Source: Balanoglossus misakiensis (lineage: Eukaryota; Hemichordata). From it: a stretch of DNA of 64,000 nt. The stretch covers positions 9,486,001 to 9,550,000 of the forward strand of contig CM082590.2 of assembly GCA_040954595.2 (NCBI GenBank), given 5' to 3'. Both the position numbers and the translations under genes were made by a program. The notes beneath the pieces were generated by a model that searched no databases, had not been told where the DNA came from, and saw nothing but the letters and a program-made list of their open reading frames with translations. Every line of letters starts with the position of its first letter. The stretch's first letter is position 1. Positions 1-10,479 of this stretch are shown here, in pieces.

Positions 1-550
1 CCTGCATCTGATCTCATCCACCAACAGAGGGTGAACTCAGTCAGGTCTGGGATTGGTTCGTCAATAGTCACCTGACTTGACTGTCTGTCGAAGACAAGCG
101 TCTTCTGCTCCAGATCGCCACCCATGCAGTTTTCATCGTAAAGTGGGAAATCATTGTAGTGACCCTCTGAGAATAATCAATATGCCCATTCTGTTCTGTT
201 CCTTTGGAGGTGTGAAATGATGTGTGTCTAAGATTGTACTCTTAGCTTCATTGCAAATATTGCTGGCAAATTTGTTTAAAGTGAAACTGGTTTTGTACGG
301 GAATGAGGGAACATCGTCTACATCGATGGAAAGAGTGTTCCCACGACTGAATGAAAACAATGTCCATGTGAAAAACCTGATGCTGTATTTTGATTTTCCC
401 CAATTTGGCAGGAACCTGAGTGAAATGACCGATGATTTTGTTTGTGAAACCATCCTTGCCATTTACCATTACTCAGAAATGATTTATTTGCAATAGTGGA
501 AGTGTATCAGAGTTCATGCAGAGTTTCAATAAAAGAATTTGCATTTTCTT
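1..550 (+). other. Possible 3' end / 3' UTR of an upstream gene
   Basis: One plus-strand frame is open from the window edge to a TGA at 73-75 (about 24 residues). It is followed by 450 bp without a convincing exon and then an AATAAA at 528-533. This could be the tail of a plus-strand gene that begins before the window. The open stretch is too short to recognise, and the small ORFs further in show no domain, so this is an inference only. Confidence 0.25.
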
Positions 551-556
551 TCACAA

Positions 557-712
557 ACAGTAAAACCTGTCTAAACTGAACACATTTTCCTGTCCCTTCG
601 GCATAGAACCACATGTTCAAAGAACCTTTATAAACCAGACATCCTTGTAAACAAAACAATTTTTACAGTCCCTTTGGTGTCCAGTTAAGAGTTAGACAGG
701 TTTTACTGTATA
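557..712. mobile_element. MITE, CAGTAAAACCTGTCTAA family, copy 1
   Basis: An inverted-repeat element that starts ACAGTAAAACCTGTCTAA and ends with the reverse complement TTAGACAGGTTTTACTGT. No coding capacity. Related copies lie at 30401-30577 and 33160-33328, with half copies near 21912-21972, 42618-42662 and 11485-11575. The CAGT(A/G)AAACC terminus resembles terminal repeats of pogo/Tigger-like elements, but that is from memory and unproven. Confidence 0.75.
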
Positions 713-1021
713 TACCAGTCAGAGGAGAACCATTTAATTTCTTTGGAGGATGCATACCACCTTTACCACTATAATGTAAATGCTTAATGATTAAAGATTG
801 ATTATTATTCTTCTGCTACAACTTCTGATATAGAGTAAGATTGAGATAAATTGCTATTAACGAATTTAAATGTTTACAACCAACAGAAAATTAACTTTTT
901 AAAAAGGTAGGGTATATATTCAATAGAAAGAAAAACCATAAATCATCGTCAGAGGGCGCTGTATGCGACCTTTGACCTTCTGGTCGGTAAGACGCGTCCA
1001 GCGTAAATGCGCGTTACCGTG

Positions 1022-1345
1022 GGGATAGCTTAGAGATATGCGATTTTGACAGTACAGACAACGAACCTTTTAATAAAATTGGCTTTTTCTCATTATAGCA
1101 GAACTTGCTGTAATAATTATTGTTTTTTATTTCGCATGTGATAATTAATCATATATATAAGCTTTCTCAACTCTCTTGGCCGAGCAATCTACTGGCGTAG
1201 TGGTTAGCGCTCTTGACTGGGAAATAATTGGGAGTGTGTTCGATTCCTGGCCGGACATTTTTTTGCAAGTTTTCTTACGTAATCATTGTAAATGTACTTT
1301 AATTTTTTCAAACTTTGCATTATTACTTTTTATTTTTTCTCAAAG
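1022..1345 (+). mobile_element. tRNA-derived SINE-like repeat, copy 1
   Basis: Positions about 1177-1255 have a tRNA-like head with an A-box-like TAGTGGTTAGCGC and a B box GTTCGATTCC. The whole segment is repeated at 2808-3125, including the upstream TAGCTTAGAGATATGCGATTTT and the downstream TAATCATTGTA(A/C)ATGTAC. The acceptor and T stems do not pair well and the unit is repeated with flanks, so this is a retroposed tRNA derivative rather than a working tRNA gene. Confidence 0.6.
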
Positions 1346-1589
1346 AATTAAGAAAAGCAAATTATTGGCTCAGGCTGTTCAAACTGCACCTTCAACTTGA
1401 AGTATTGTTATTTCATCCAAAAACTTCGTGTCGTTATGAAATGATTGACGGATAGTTGTTATATTGCCTACTGACTAGTTTATGAGTCACAATTAACGCA
1501 GAAAGTAAAATAAACTCTTTTTCAACTGAAAGAGTCACAGTTTTCCCGGTAATTTTCAATAATTTCATTCGTTTCTCCTACCCCCCAGC

Positions 1590-2175
1590 GCCTTCCATAT
1601 TGGTACTCGCCTTGATATCTGCATATGCAAATGCATGCAAATACATGCTAATCTTGCCGACGGCTTGTTGATTACGGGCAAATTTACGCGGTTTTTCTCA
1701 ATATTTCACTTAGTTTTCCACCAAATAAAACCGGATTTTATGCTAAAGTGTTTAGATTGCTTGTCCGAACCCAGGCAAAGTCTAACATGTAAGCAAAAAG
1801 TAGGTTTTGAGGCCGATTTTTCAGTTTAAATGTCTCAGATGGCAATCTTTCAATTCTTTTGTTTTTATCAGAATTTGAAGGTCTACAAGCCCTTTTCGGC
1901 CAAAAAAGTGAAGAGGTTGGATTTAAGGGTTTTCCAGTAGTCTACAGGTGGGGGTACAGGAAATATTACCGAACTTTAGTGGTGTGCACTGGTTTAGCAG
2001 TAACAATTTTGTTTTCTAAGATTTAGAATAATTTTGTCTGGTGAGAATATACTCGATTTTGCGGATGATGGTAACCATGGAGATGACGACATAGATGACG
2101 AGAATAGTGATGACGACTTAACAATGAAAATAGTGAGGATAATGAAATGGCGATGATAAATATTTCCATGATGTG
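1590..2175 (+). repeat. Dispersed ~500-700 bp repeat ('R500'), copy 1
   Basis: Shares long, highly similar sequence with 3883-4605 and 9690-10325. Landmarks are CTTGATATCTGCATATGCAA near the start, AAAACCGGATTTTATGCTAA in the middle, and a terminal run rich in GATGATGGTAACCATGGAGA. All three copies are on the plus strand. The small ORFs inside are repeated with the element and look non-coding. Class unknown. Confidence 0.8.
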
Positions 2176-2807
2176 AACCGGACAATATATAATGCTAATA
2201 TTTATTAATATTTTTCGTAAATTAACCCAATGCGAATCTCGCGAACGCGCAAGGTTTCATGGGAAATCGTGGAGCGGAAGTGCAGAAATTGACCAGACGA
2301 CGCTATGCTCTAACACGGAAGTGGCCGATTTGTGCGTCAAAATACGAAGGGGAATATGGTTTTTAAATGAAACGACACCAAGTACTCGTTGATACGCTCA
2401 CTGGTGAGTACCCCCACGTATGTTTTTAGATTGCAATATTGTATATTGGAAAGATATCGTAGTTTTTCGTGTGCTTTAGCAGCGAGCGATCGGGTCCGCA
2501 TTGTTTACAGTGGACTGATCGCCCTTTACGGATATATTTCAGTGAAATATATTTCAAGACATTTTTTCTGAATCGTCAATGTACCTCTGGTACAGACAGA
2601 TTTTAATATACTCAGAAAATTACGACGTTCACGAAAATGTGAAGCCGACGTCGCACAGCAAGACTACGGGCTGCACGTACGCGGACGGCCCGGCGACGCG
2701 TCTGGTCTGTTTCCGTGACGACATGACGCGCCTGCCTAGTTACGTCAGACGCAGTGCGAACAATGATCACCTGGATTTGCAGATTTGACCCCTGTTGACC
2801 TCAGTTG

Positions 2808-3125
2808 GAATAGCTTAGAGATATGCGATTTTAACAGTACAAACAACGAACCTAAATTAATAAAAATTAACGTTTTCTCATTATAGCAGGTTCAACAGAA
2901 CTTACTGTAATGAGATAATTAGGCCTACTGTAATTTATTTCGGATATCATATTTGATTTCTCGAGAGTTAACCGAGCAATCTACTAGCTTAATGGTTAGT
3001 GTTCAAGACTGCGAATTGGATCGCAGTTCGTTCGAGACCAGGCTTTCCTTTTTTTTTTTTTTGCTGCTAGTTTTCTTTTGTAATCATTGTACATGTACAT
3101 TAATTTTCAAACTTTGCATTAAAAC
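2808..3125 (+). mobile_element. tRNA-derived SINE-like repeat, copy 2
   Basis: Second copy of the segment at 1022-1345. The tRNA-like head is at about 2970-3048 with B box GTTCGAGACC, followed by a T-rich run and the shared TAATCATTGTA motif. An 88-bp satellite array begins 13 bp downstream, so the two form a composite here. Confidence 0.6.
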
Positions 3126-3137
3126 GTGTTAATTGTT

Positions 3138-3882
3138 TCATGAAAATCATCCAAAAATTACGGTGGTTCGACTTTGCGAATATTCTTCATTATTTTTGAA
3201 AAAATCATGGATTAGGCTATAGCTCATGAAAATCATCAAAAAATGACGATTTTTCGACTTTGTGAAGTTTCGAAATTTTTTTCATTTTTTGAAAAAAATC
3301 ATGGATTATAGCTCATGAAAATCATCCAAAAATGACGATTTTTCGACTTTGCGAAGTTTCTAAATTTATTCACTTTTTGAAAAAAATCATGGGTTATAGC
3401 TCATGAAAACCATCAAAAAATGACGATTTTTCGACTTTGCGGATTTTCGAAATTTCTTCATTTTTTGAAAAAATCATGGGTTATAGCTCATGAAAATCTT
3501 CAAAAATCGACGATTTTTCGACTTTGCGAATTTTCAAAATTTCTTCATTTCTTGACAAAAAACATGGGTTATAGCTCATGAAAATCTTCAAAAATCGACG
3601 ATTTTTCGACTTTGCGAATTTTCAAAATTTCTTCATTTCTTGACAAAAAACATGGGTTATAGCTCATGAAAATCTTCAAAAATCGACGATTTTTCGACTT
3701 TGCGAATTTTCAAAATTTCTTCATTTCTTGACAAAAACCATGGGTTATAGCTCATGAAAATCTTCAAAAAACGACGATTTTTCGAGTTTGCGAGGTTTCC
3801 AAATTTATTCATTTCTTGACAAAAACCATGGGTTATAGCTCATGAAAATCTTCAAAAAAACGACGATTTTTCGACTTTGCGA
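3138..3882 (+). repeat. 88-bp satellite array, about 8-9 units
   Basis: A tandem array whose unit contains ATAGCTCATGAAAATCTTCA, CGACGATTTTTCGACTTTGC and TTCATTTCTTGACAAAAA. Two adjacent units around 3570-3745 are identical over the full 88 bp, so the downstream part was homogenised recently. The first units are shorter and more diverged. Isolated fragments of the unit occur at 10425-10470 and at 63799-63835 inside a DCST intron. Confidence 0.9.
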
Positions 3883-4605
3883 TACGGCCATTTGTTATGG
3901 GAAAGTACAATACACAGTATACGAGGTTAAAGGTCGCGACGAGCGCCCTCTTTTAATCGCCATCAAAATTACTTTGTTCACCCCCTTCCCTTTTTGCAGT
4001 ACTCACCTTGATATCTGCATATGCAAATACATGCAAATACATGCAAATCTTGCCGACGGCATGATGACTTCGGGGGTAATTTTGGCGGTTTTTCTCAATA
4101 TTTCACTTAGTTTTCCACCAAATAAAACCGGATTTTATGCTAAAGTGTTTAGATTGCTTGTCCGAACCCAGGCAAAGTATAACATGTAAGCAAAAAGTAG
4201 GTTTTGAGGCCGATTTTTCAGTTTAAATGTCTCAGATGGCAATCTTTCAATTCTTTTGTTTTTATCAGAATTTGAAGGTCTACAAGCCCTTTTCGGCCAA
4301 AAAAGTGAAGAGGTTGGATTTAAGGGTTTTCCAGTAGTTTACAGGTGGGGGTACATGAAATATTACCGAAATTTAGTGGTGTGTACTTGTTTAGCAGTAA
4401 CAATTTTGTATTCTAAGATTTAGAATATTTTTTTCTGGTTAGAATATAGTCGATTTTGAGGATGATGGTAACCATGGAGATGATGATAGAGATGATGAGA
4501 ATAGTGATGACGACTATATAATGATAATGGTGATGATAATGAAATGGCAGTGATAAAGATTATTATGATGTGAAGCGGACAATATCTAATGCTAAATTTT
4601 ATTTG
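3883..4605 (+). repeat. Dispersed repeat 'R500', copy 2
   Basis: The longest copy. It adds a 5' segment (GCGATACGGCCATTTG, then GAGGTTAAAGGTCGCGACGA) that is shared with copy 3 and missing in copy 1. It directly abuts the satellite array, so SINE, satellite and R500 together make one composite from 2808 to 4605. Confidence 0.8.
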
Positions 4606-5789
4606 TAGATCATGAAATATCCCAATCATTGATGAATTTGACCGGAAGAGGCTGCAAGGTCATTCGGGTCAACCATCTAGGGCTTCATGCATCGTATCGG
4701 AGAAACTTTGGCGACGGCTACGCTTGCAGATTTCTTCGAATTAAACCAAGCAACGTCCGGGATTGTGCGTAATATGTATTGTTTGGATGTAAGAGGTTAG
4801 AAATCTTCGGAGTATTTGACCGGGAACACAAATCAAGGTGAGAATCGATGTTACATCGCCGAGCTAGCTTGTATACAAATTACACGTGTTTACTTCATAC
4901 ATTGTGCATGTCTACCTCTGTACGTCACCTCTGCAGGACAGACGAGTCGCTCGTCAATTTGTCGAAACTGTATGTGTTATCGATAGAATTACGGCCAATA
5001 ACTGTTGCTTATGTTTACAATTATCTGAGTCTGATATGTTTCTTTCGTGTGCTACATCAGCGAATCTGACCTCAAACTACCTGCCCATGTCTTAACACAC
5101 CAATGTTGAATGTACCATTCATGAATGCAATGTATATTTCAATTGAAATCTACATCAGCTGTAAAATTTTGTTGATGGTTTCTTAACAATGGTGTAGGTT
5201 TCAACAGGTTTTGCATTGCATCGTTCGAAGGATTTTTTTAATAATATGCCATTGATGTGGTTAAATATCAGTTTTCTATTTGTTGAGTGACAGAATGCTT
5301 AACTTTGGGGGAAAATGTTTCCTTAGTTTTAAATTGATTAGTAAAGCCCAACTATAAATATATTTATTGACAATGATGCCACATTTTCTTAATAAGTGAC
5401 TTTTATTGAAAAGAATAATGAAATAATGATACAGAATGATTGTTTATTGAAATATTGACATCATCAAAGGTACATTGTTACTTGAATTCAATGAAAACAA
5501 AAAAACGACAACTGTTATTTGCATTTCATGTTTTGAAAAAAATCCCATCATCAAATGTCCACCACTACCACCATCATGGTTGTTTACATCATTTCCATCT
5601 TCTCAATCACAGCAGCTGGTGACTTCATCTGCAACTCTCTGATACAAAGAGACAATGATACAAATTGAGAAATAGTTATGGTATTTTGAAACATACATTC
5701 TTAGATTTTTGATAACAAGTATGCCATAAAAGTGGTTGAGAGAATTACATGCTGTTCTAACCTTCACACCATTTTTATTTCATCAGTAG
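4606..5789. other. Gene-free stretch
   Basis: I see no coding exon, RNA gene or recognised repeat family here. ORFs are short, without signal peptide, domain or splice context. Confidence 0.5.
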
Positions 5790-6710
5790 GCCGATGATAA
5801 CCAGCTATACCTCGCCTTTTCCCGTCAAGATTCAACCTCTGCCGTTCAAGCTCTGGAGATCTGTATCCGTGACATAAAGGAATGGATGACGCTGAAGGTA
5901 CAACTAAATGACAACAAAACCGAAGTCCTTGTTCTTCGCTCAAAATTTAGTCGTCTTCCTGATCCTATTCCATCCATCAATATCAGCTCTACATCTATCA
6001 CTCCAGTAACAACAGCACGTAATCTGGGAGTTGTCTTCGATAGTATCCATATGTATAACCAGCACATCAAGAATACCTGCAAGTCCATCTATTTTCATCT
6101 TCGACGCATCGGATCAATACGTCAGTACCTGTCTTCCAAGGATTGTTGTACTTTAATTCATGCAGTTCTTTCAACCAAACTTGATTACTGCAATTCGTTA
6201 CTGTTTGGTCTTCCTCAATCTGCAATTAATCTACTTCAGCGCTCGCAAAATACAGCAGCAAGAATCATCACCCGGTCGAAGAAGTTTGAACATGTCACTC
6301 CCGCTCTCATCTCTCTGCATTGGCTACCAGTTTGTGCCAGGATTGATTACAAGATATTGCTTCTTACATGTAAGGCCATTCATGGCCTTACCCCGGAGTA
6401 CATTTCTGACATGGTTAATCGATATACCCCTTCACGCAGCTTAAGGACTCGGGAAAAGAACCTTCGGACAATAACACACTACAAACAAGTCAACTATGGA
6501 GGACGTGCATTTTCCTATGCTGCTCCAAAGCTCTGGAACTCACTACCTGATGACATTCGTCTAGCTACCAGTCTATACTCTTTTAAGGGGAAACTGAAGA
6601 CTGACTTGTTTAAAACAGCCTACAGTGTGTGAACAACCATCGGGCGCCACTGAACAGTTCTCTGGATATTGGCGCCATAGAAATGTTTTTGATTGATTGA
6701 TTGATTGTGA
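5790..6710 (+). mobile_element. 5'-truncated LINE, C-terminal part of reverse transcriptase plus 3' tail
   Basis: A plus-strand frame is open from about 5790 to the stop at 6632, roughly 280 codons. It begins with ADDNQLYLAFS, the catalytic (Y)ADD region of a non-LTR reverse transcriptase; the residue expected to be Tyr is replaced by a TAG at 5787-5789. It continues through the thumb and C-terminal blocks typical of CR1/L2/Jockey-like elements (LDYCNSLLFGLP, SLHWLPVCARIDYKI, YGGRAFSYAAPKLWNSLP). The 3' tail ends in a TTGA microsatellite at about 6690-6707, a common LINE terminus. The 5' truncation and otherwise intact frame suggest a fairly young insertion. It cannot be autonomous: no endonuclease, and most of the reverse transcriptase is gone. 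Confidence 0.88.
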
Positions 6711-7077
6711 TGCAGATTGATAATTTACAATTGTAAAATATACAGAGTGTTTAGACAATGACACAATCGTGTTTTATCTTTTTCCAAAGAGTAGTACAGT
6801 GCTAGTTATAGCCTTGGATGCGGTCAGCAGTCGACTCTCCAGAGTGCATTGTCAATGGGCTTTGGCTTTTCCCATACCACGTCTTTGAAAGCCAAGAAAT
6901 ATGTGCTTTCGATTGTAAAAACTATGAATGTTCCTATTAAATTCATTGATTGAAAATAAAGCTCGGTCTCATTATAGTAAGTTAAAAAAACTTGCTATAA
7001 TGAGATCAAGCATTTTTTTTAAAACAAGTTAAGATGTCATAGTTATATGTTAGATTTTAATTCCATCACATAACCAA

Positions 7078-7155
7078 GCTCGTGGCCTAGTGGTTAGAGG
7101 TATGGACTGCCAACTGGCAGGTCCTGAGTTCAAACCCCGGAGTGGGTACATCGTT
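7078..7155 (+). mobile_element. tRNA-like SINE head
   Basis: Contains an A-box-like TGGCCTAGTGGTTAGAGG and a B-box-like GAGTTCAAACCCC at tRNA-like spacing. Acceptor pairing needs several wobbles and the anticodon arm is irregular, so a working tRNA gene is unlikely. A second B-box-like GGGTTCTAATCCC follows at about 7298-7310. Confidence 0.5.
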
Positions 7156-7345
7156 TTTTAGCTTCAATTTTCAAACAAACTGTTGACTGTATCTTTATGT
7201 ACCACTAATTTCACATAGTATTTCGTGAAGAGACATATAGATCAGTGTTCTGCACTGCAATACACATGGGCTGAACGGACCAGCTAGTGTAAGCGCGGGT
7301 TCTAATCCCGCTGTGTCAATTCCATGCCCTCAGGAGCGCATTAGG

Positions 7346-7453
7346 CTCGCGGTCGGGCACCCCTTAGGCTAGTAGCAATCCAATTGCTGACTGTGTCACT
7401 GGATACAGATCACTAGCCTCGTCACTGGCTTGCCAGTGGCGTCCGACCGCGAG
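7346..7453. other. Multibranched self-complementary sequence
   Basis: An outer 11-bp stem pairs CTCGCGGTCGG (7346-7356) with CCGACCGCGAG (7443-7453). Inside are an 8-bp stem, AGGCTAGT (7366-7373) with ACTAGCCT (7412-7419), which itself holds a small AGCAAT/ATTGCT hairpin, and a 6-bp hairpin CACTGG-CTTG-CCAGTG at 7423-7438. The last carries a G(CUUG)C loop if transcribed. The region follows a B-box-like motif, so it may be the body of a SINE transcript. Confidence 0.5.
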
Positions 7454-7531
7454 ACGAGTGCGGGGGGTTTTTATTAAAAAAAAAATTTTTAATTTTTTTT
7501 TAACAATTCTCTATAGTATAGTACTAGAGGT

Positions 7532-8055
7532 AATTCATCACGCAACAAAGTATGGACACTTTTTGTGAAATATTCTCTTTATTACACATTGATTGATCTC
7601 AATTATTAATAGATATAACACTGAATGTTGTACATGTGACCAGTAGTCTGCTTTTAAGGATCAAAATTGATTTCCATTAAATACTTAACTCTTACGCCAA
7701 GCAGAGTCTGGGAAAAGTACTATATTGAAACAGTTTCTGAAATGGTTTTGTAAATACAAGTTTCAGATTTTTGTGAGTAATTGGTTCTATGGCGCCATAG
7801 AACCAATTACTCACAAAAATCTGAAACTTGTATTTACAAAACCATTTCAGAAACTGTTTCAATATAGTACTTTTCCCAGACTCTGCTTGGCGTAAGAGTT
7901 AAGTATTTAATGGAAATCAATTTTGATCCTTAAAAGCAGACGACTGGTCACATGTACAACATTCAGTGTTATATCTATTAATAATTGAGATCAATCAATG
8001 TGTAATAAAGAGAATATTTCACAAAAAGTGTCCATACTTTGTTGCGTGATGAATT
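7532..8055. repeat. 524-bp near-perfect palindrome, no spacer
   Basis: The arms 7532-7793 and 7794-8055 (262 bp each) are reverse complements. I find one mismatch, at GACCAGTAGTC versus GACGACTGGTC. The centre is TTCTATGGCGCCATAGAA with no loop bases. Transcribed on either strand it would form a ~260-bp hairpin. It has no ORF of note. It may be a foldback element, a hairpin-RNA source, or an assembly or library inversion artefact. Confidence 0.95.
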
Positions 8056-8063
8056 AAAGTGGT

Positions 8064-8085
8064 GTCAATACCAGATGGTATTGAC
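8064..8085. repeat. Small hairpin between palindrome and third copy
   Basis: GTCAATACC (8064-8072), a 4-base loop AGAT, and GGTATTGAC (8077-8085). It sits exactly between the large palindrome and the diverged third copy, so it may mark a rearrangement junction. Confidence 0.6.
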
Positions 8086-8087
8086 TT

Positions 8088-8260
8088 TAAATCATCACGC
8101 AACAAAGTACAGACTATTTTAGTGAAAAAATCTCTTTATTTCACATTGCTTGATCTCGCTGAACACATTCAAAAATTGATAATCATAACATAACTGACCA
8201 TTCTCAAAAGCAGAGTCTGGGAGGTTCTGAAACGGTTTTGCTGGCAAAAAGCTGTGGAGC
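8088..8260 (+). repeat. Diverged third copy of the palindrome arm
   Basis: Starts ATCATCACGCAACAAAGTAC and follows the order of the left arm at 7532 with many substitutions and gaps: a TCTCTTTATTTCACATTG block, then GCTTGATCTC, then AGCAGAGTCTGGGA, then a GAAACGGTTTTG block. It is in direct orientation relative to the left arm. Its divergence contrasts with the near identity of the two palindrome arms. Confidence 0.75.
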
Positions 8261-9689
8261 TCGACAGAAATGAAATTCTTCACTGCGCTTGAAACTGCAG
8301 AAGGCCAAACTCGTACACTGTAAAGAAAAAAAAAGAAACATCTAAGAAAAAACAGCAAAATACTACTAATAAAAATAGTAAAAGAACTGAAAAACTGAAA
8401 TGACTGGTAACGCCATACAGCATTACAATCAACAAATATTAAAAAAAATAAAAAAGTAAACAAAAAAAAAAAAACATTTGTAAAATACCAATAAAATTTT
8501 GAAACTAATAAAAACAGTTTTTCCTGTAAAATGGAAATATGAATCTGACATTAAAATTATTCTTAAAAATTCCATGTCTCTACTCTCTTACTATGTAAAT
8601 TGTCCATGAAAATTGGACTTGGTGGACAGATAACAAGTACATTGTATATCCACTACCAGATTTTTAATTGCAGTTTTGCGCCCTTTATTTTACAAAATTT
8701 TCACACCCACCCCCTTCATTCTCCGCCACATTTCATTTTTTGCTGGTTTGTCTAGTGTACCAGGGCAGAGTGCTTGCCACCCCAACCTAAACAATGACAA
8801 TATTTAACAAAGTAAATACATAAAGGAGAATAATCGTTTAAACCATTTCGCATAACTGATAGTTTTGCGCTGCATCTTCAATACCCTAGAAGTTTTATAA
8901 ATGATGTCATGACGAAGATGACGCCAAATTTTCTAACTTTGAGTGGAGTGGCAAAAAGTAATTGGTCCTCCCAAACATTGAGATAATTTGCTTTTTAGTT
9001 CATTAAAATGCAACTTTGCACTACATATTTTTACAAAATTTTCTTCCCACACCCACCCCATTCATTGACAACAATGTGAATATATACACGATAGCTTGCT
9101 GCGCTCGCACTCAGGTCAAACCTGTTACATATTATGGGGGTTTAAAAATCATTACTTGAAAATATCACTGGTTTAAACGTGTCTCCCATATTTTTAAACA
9201 ACTGTCTCCCATATTTGGATAATGTGTCCTGTACACACAAGGAAGTCACTAAATGTGGCGGCCATTTTGAATGCCATAGACTTAGCACAGATGTAGGCGG
9301 CCATTTTGAACCTCAAAGTTGGCGGCCATTTTGAAAGTCATAATGTAACGAGTGATTGATTTAATGGCCTGTGGGCATAACTGGACAGGCCCCTACCAAC
9401 CCTGGGGACATGGACGGCTACGTTAAACCTTATCTCTGCTCGGCAGAGCCGGGCTGTCTGTTTTATACCGACTACTACTACTAGTATGCTGTTGTTGGAT
9501 GCCCTATATAGCGCCAGTGCAGCATGGTCATATACATAAACATCTAGCTATAAATGATGAAAAAATAGAACCTCACCTTATTTTTCCTGTGAATTCAGTC
9601 TGCTACTTGAAAGGGTAGGGATTAGGCATCCTATATTGACATCACGGGCGCTTGTTGACCGGATTTGGCGAAGGTTTGAGGCAATTTTC
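8261..9689. other. Gene-free stretch with three GGCGGCCATTTTGAA motifs
   Basis: No coding exon recognised; A-rich runs occupy 8320-8500. Within 9250-9345 the 15-mer GGCGGCCATTTTGAA occurs three times, at about 9260, 9298 and 9323. The same string is at about 47699 with other flanks. Its core resembles YY1-type sites (GCCATTTT), but function is unknown. Confidence 0.45.
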
Positions 9690-10325
9690 GGGCGATACGG
9701 CCATATTTTCTGGAAAGTACCACATGTATAAACAGTATGTGAGGTTAAAGGTCGCGACGAGCGCCCTCTTATAACCGCCATTAAAATTACTTTGTTCATC
9801 CTACCCCCTTCCCTTTTTTGCAGTACTCGCCTTGATATCTGCATATGCAAATACATGCAAATACATGCAAATCTTGCCGACGACTTGTTCACTTCGGGGG
9901 TAATTTTGGTGGTTTTTCTCAATATTTCACTTAGTTTTCCACCAAATAAAACCGGATTTTATGCTAAAGTGTTTAGATTGCTTGTCCGAACCCAGGCAAA
10001 GTATAACATGTAAGCAAAAAGTAGGTTTTGAGGCCGATTTTTCAGTTTAAAAGTCTCAGATGGCAATCTTTCAATTCTTTTGTTTTTATCAGTATTTCAG
10101 GGTCTACAAGCCCTTTTCGGCCAAAAAAGTGAAGAGGTTGGATTTAAGGGTTTTCCAGTAGTCTACGGGGGGGGGGGGGTACAGGAAATATTACTGAAAT
10201 TTAGTGGTGTGTACTGGTTTAGCAGTAACAATTTTGTTTTCTAAGATTTAGAATATTTTTTCTGGTTAGAATATAGTCGATTTTGAGGATGATGGTAACC
10301 ATGGAGATGATGATAGAGATGATGA
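9690..10325 (+). repeat. Dispersed repeat 'R500', copy 3
   Basis: Third copy, with the same order of landmarks as 3883-4605 and a G-run of about ten at 10167-10176. After its end at about 10325 the ATAACCGCCATCAAAATTAC start motif repeats, followed at 10425-10470 by remnants of the 88-bp satellite unit. This suggests that R500 and the satellite belong to one original tandem or composite element. Confidence 0.8.
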
Positions 10326-10479
10326 GATATAACCGCCATCAAAATTACTTTGTTACTTTGACTTATGTCACATCCTACCCACCAGCGCTTTCTGTAATAC
10401 CCATAAAAAAACAGTTTTCAGGAGCTATAACCCATGAAAATTTTTCACAAACTATATAACCCATGACCTCTCCTGTTGT

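Noticed and set aside
224-496. 90-codon frame near the window start
   Set aside because: Overlaps equally long frames on the other strand and shows no family resemblance; more likely 3' UTR.
1177-1255. tRNA gene
   Set aside because: A and B boxes are present but stems pair poorly and the unit is repeated with flanks at 2970-3048, so it is a SINE head.
3138-3882. CRISPR-like array
   Set aside because: Units are directly adjacent without unique spacers, and this is an animal genome; it is a satellite.
8119-8463. 114-codon hydrophobic Phe-rich minus-strand frame
   Set aside because: Results from A-rich low-complexity DNA and the third palindrome copy.
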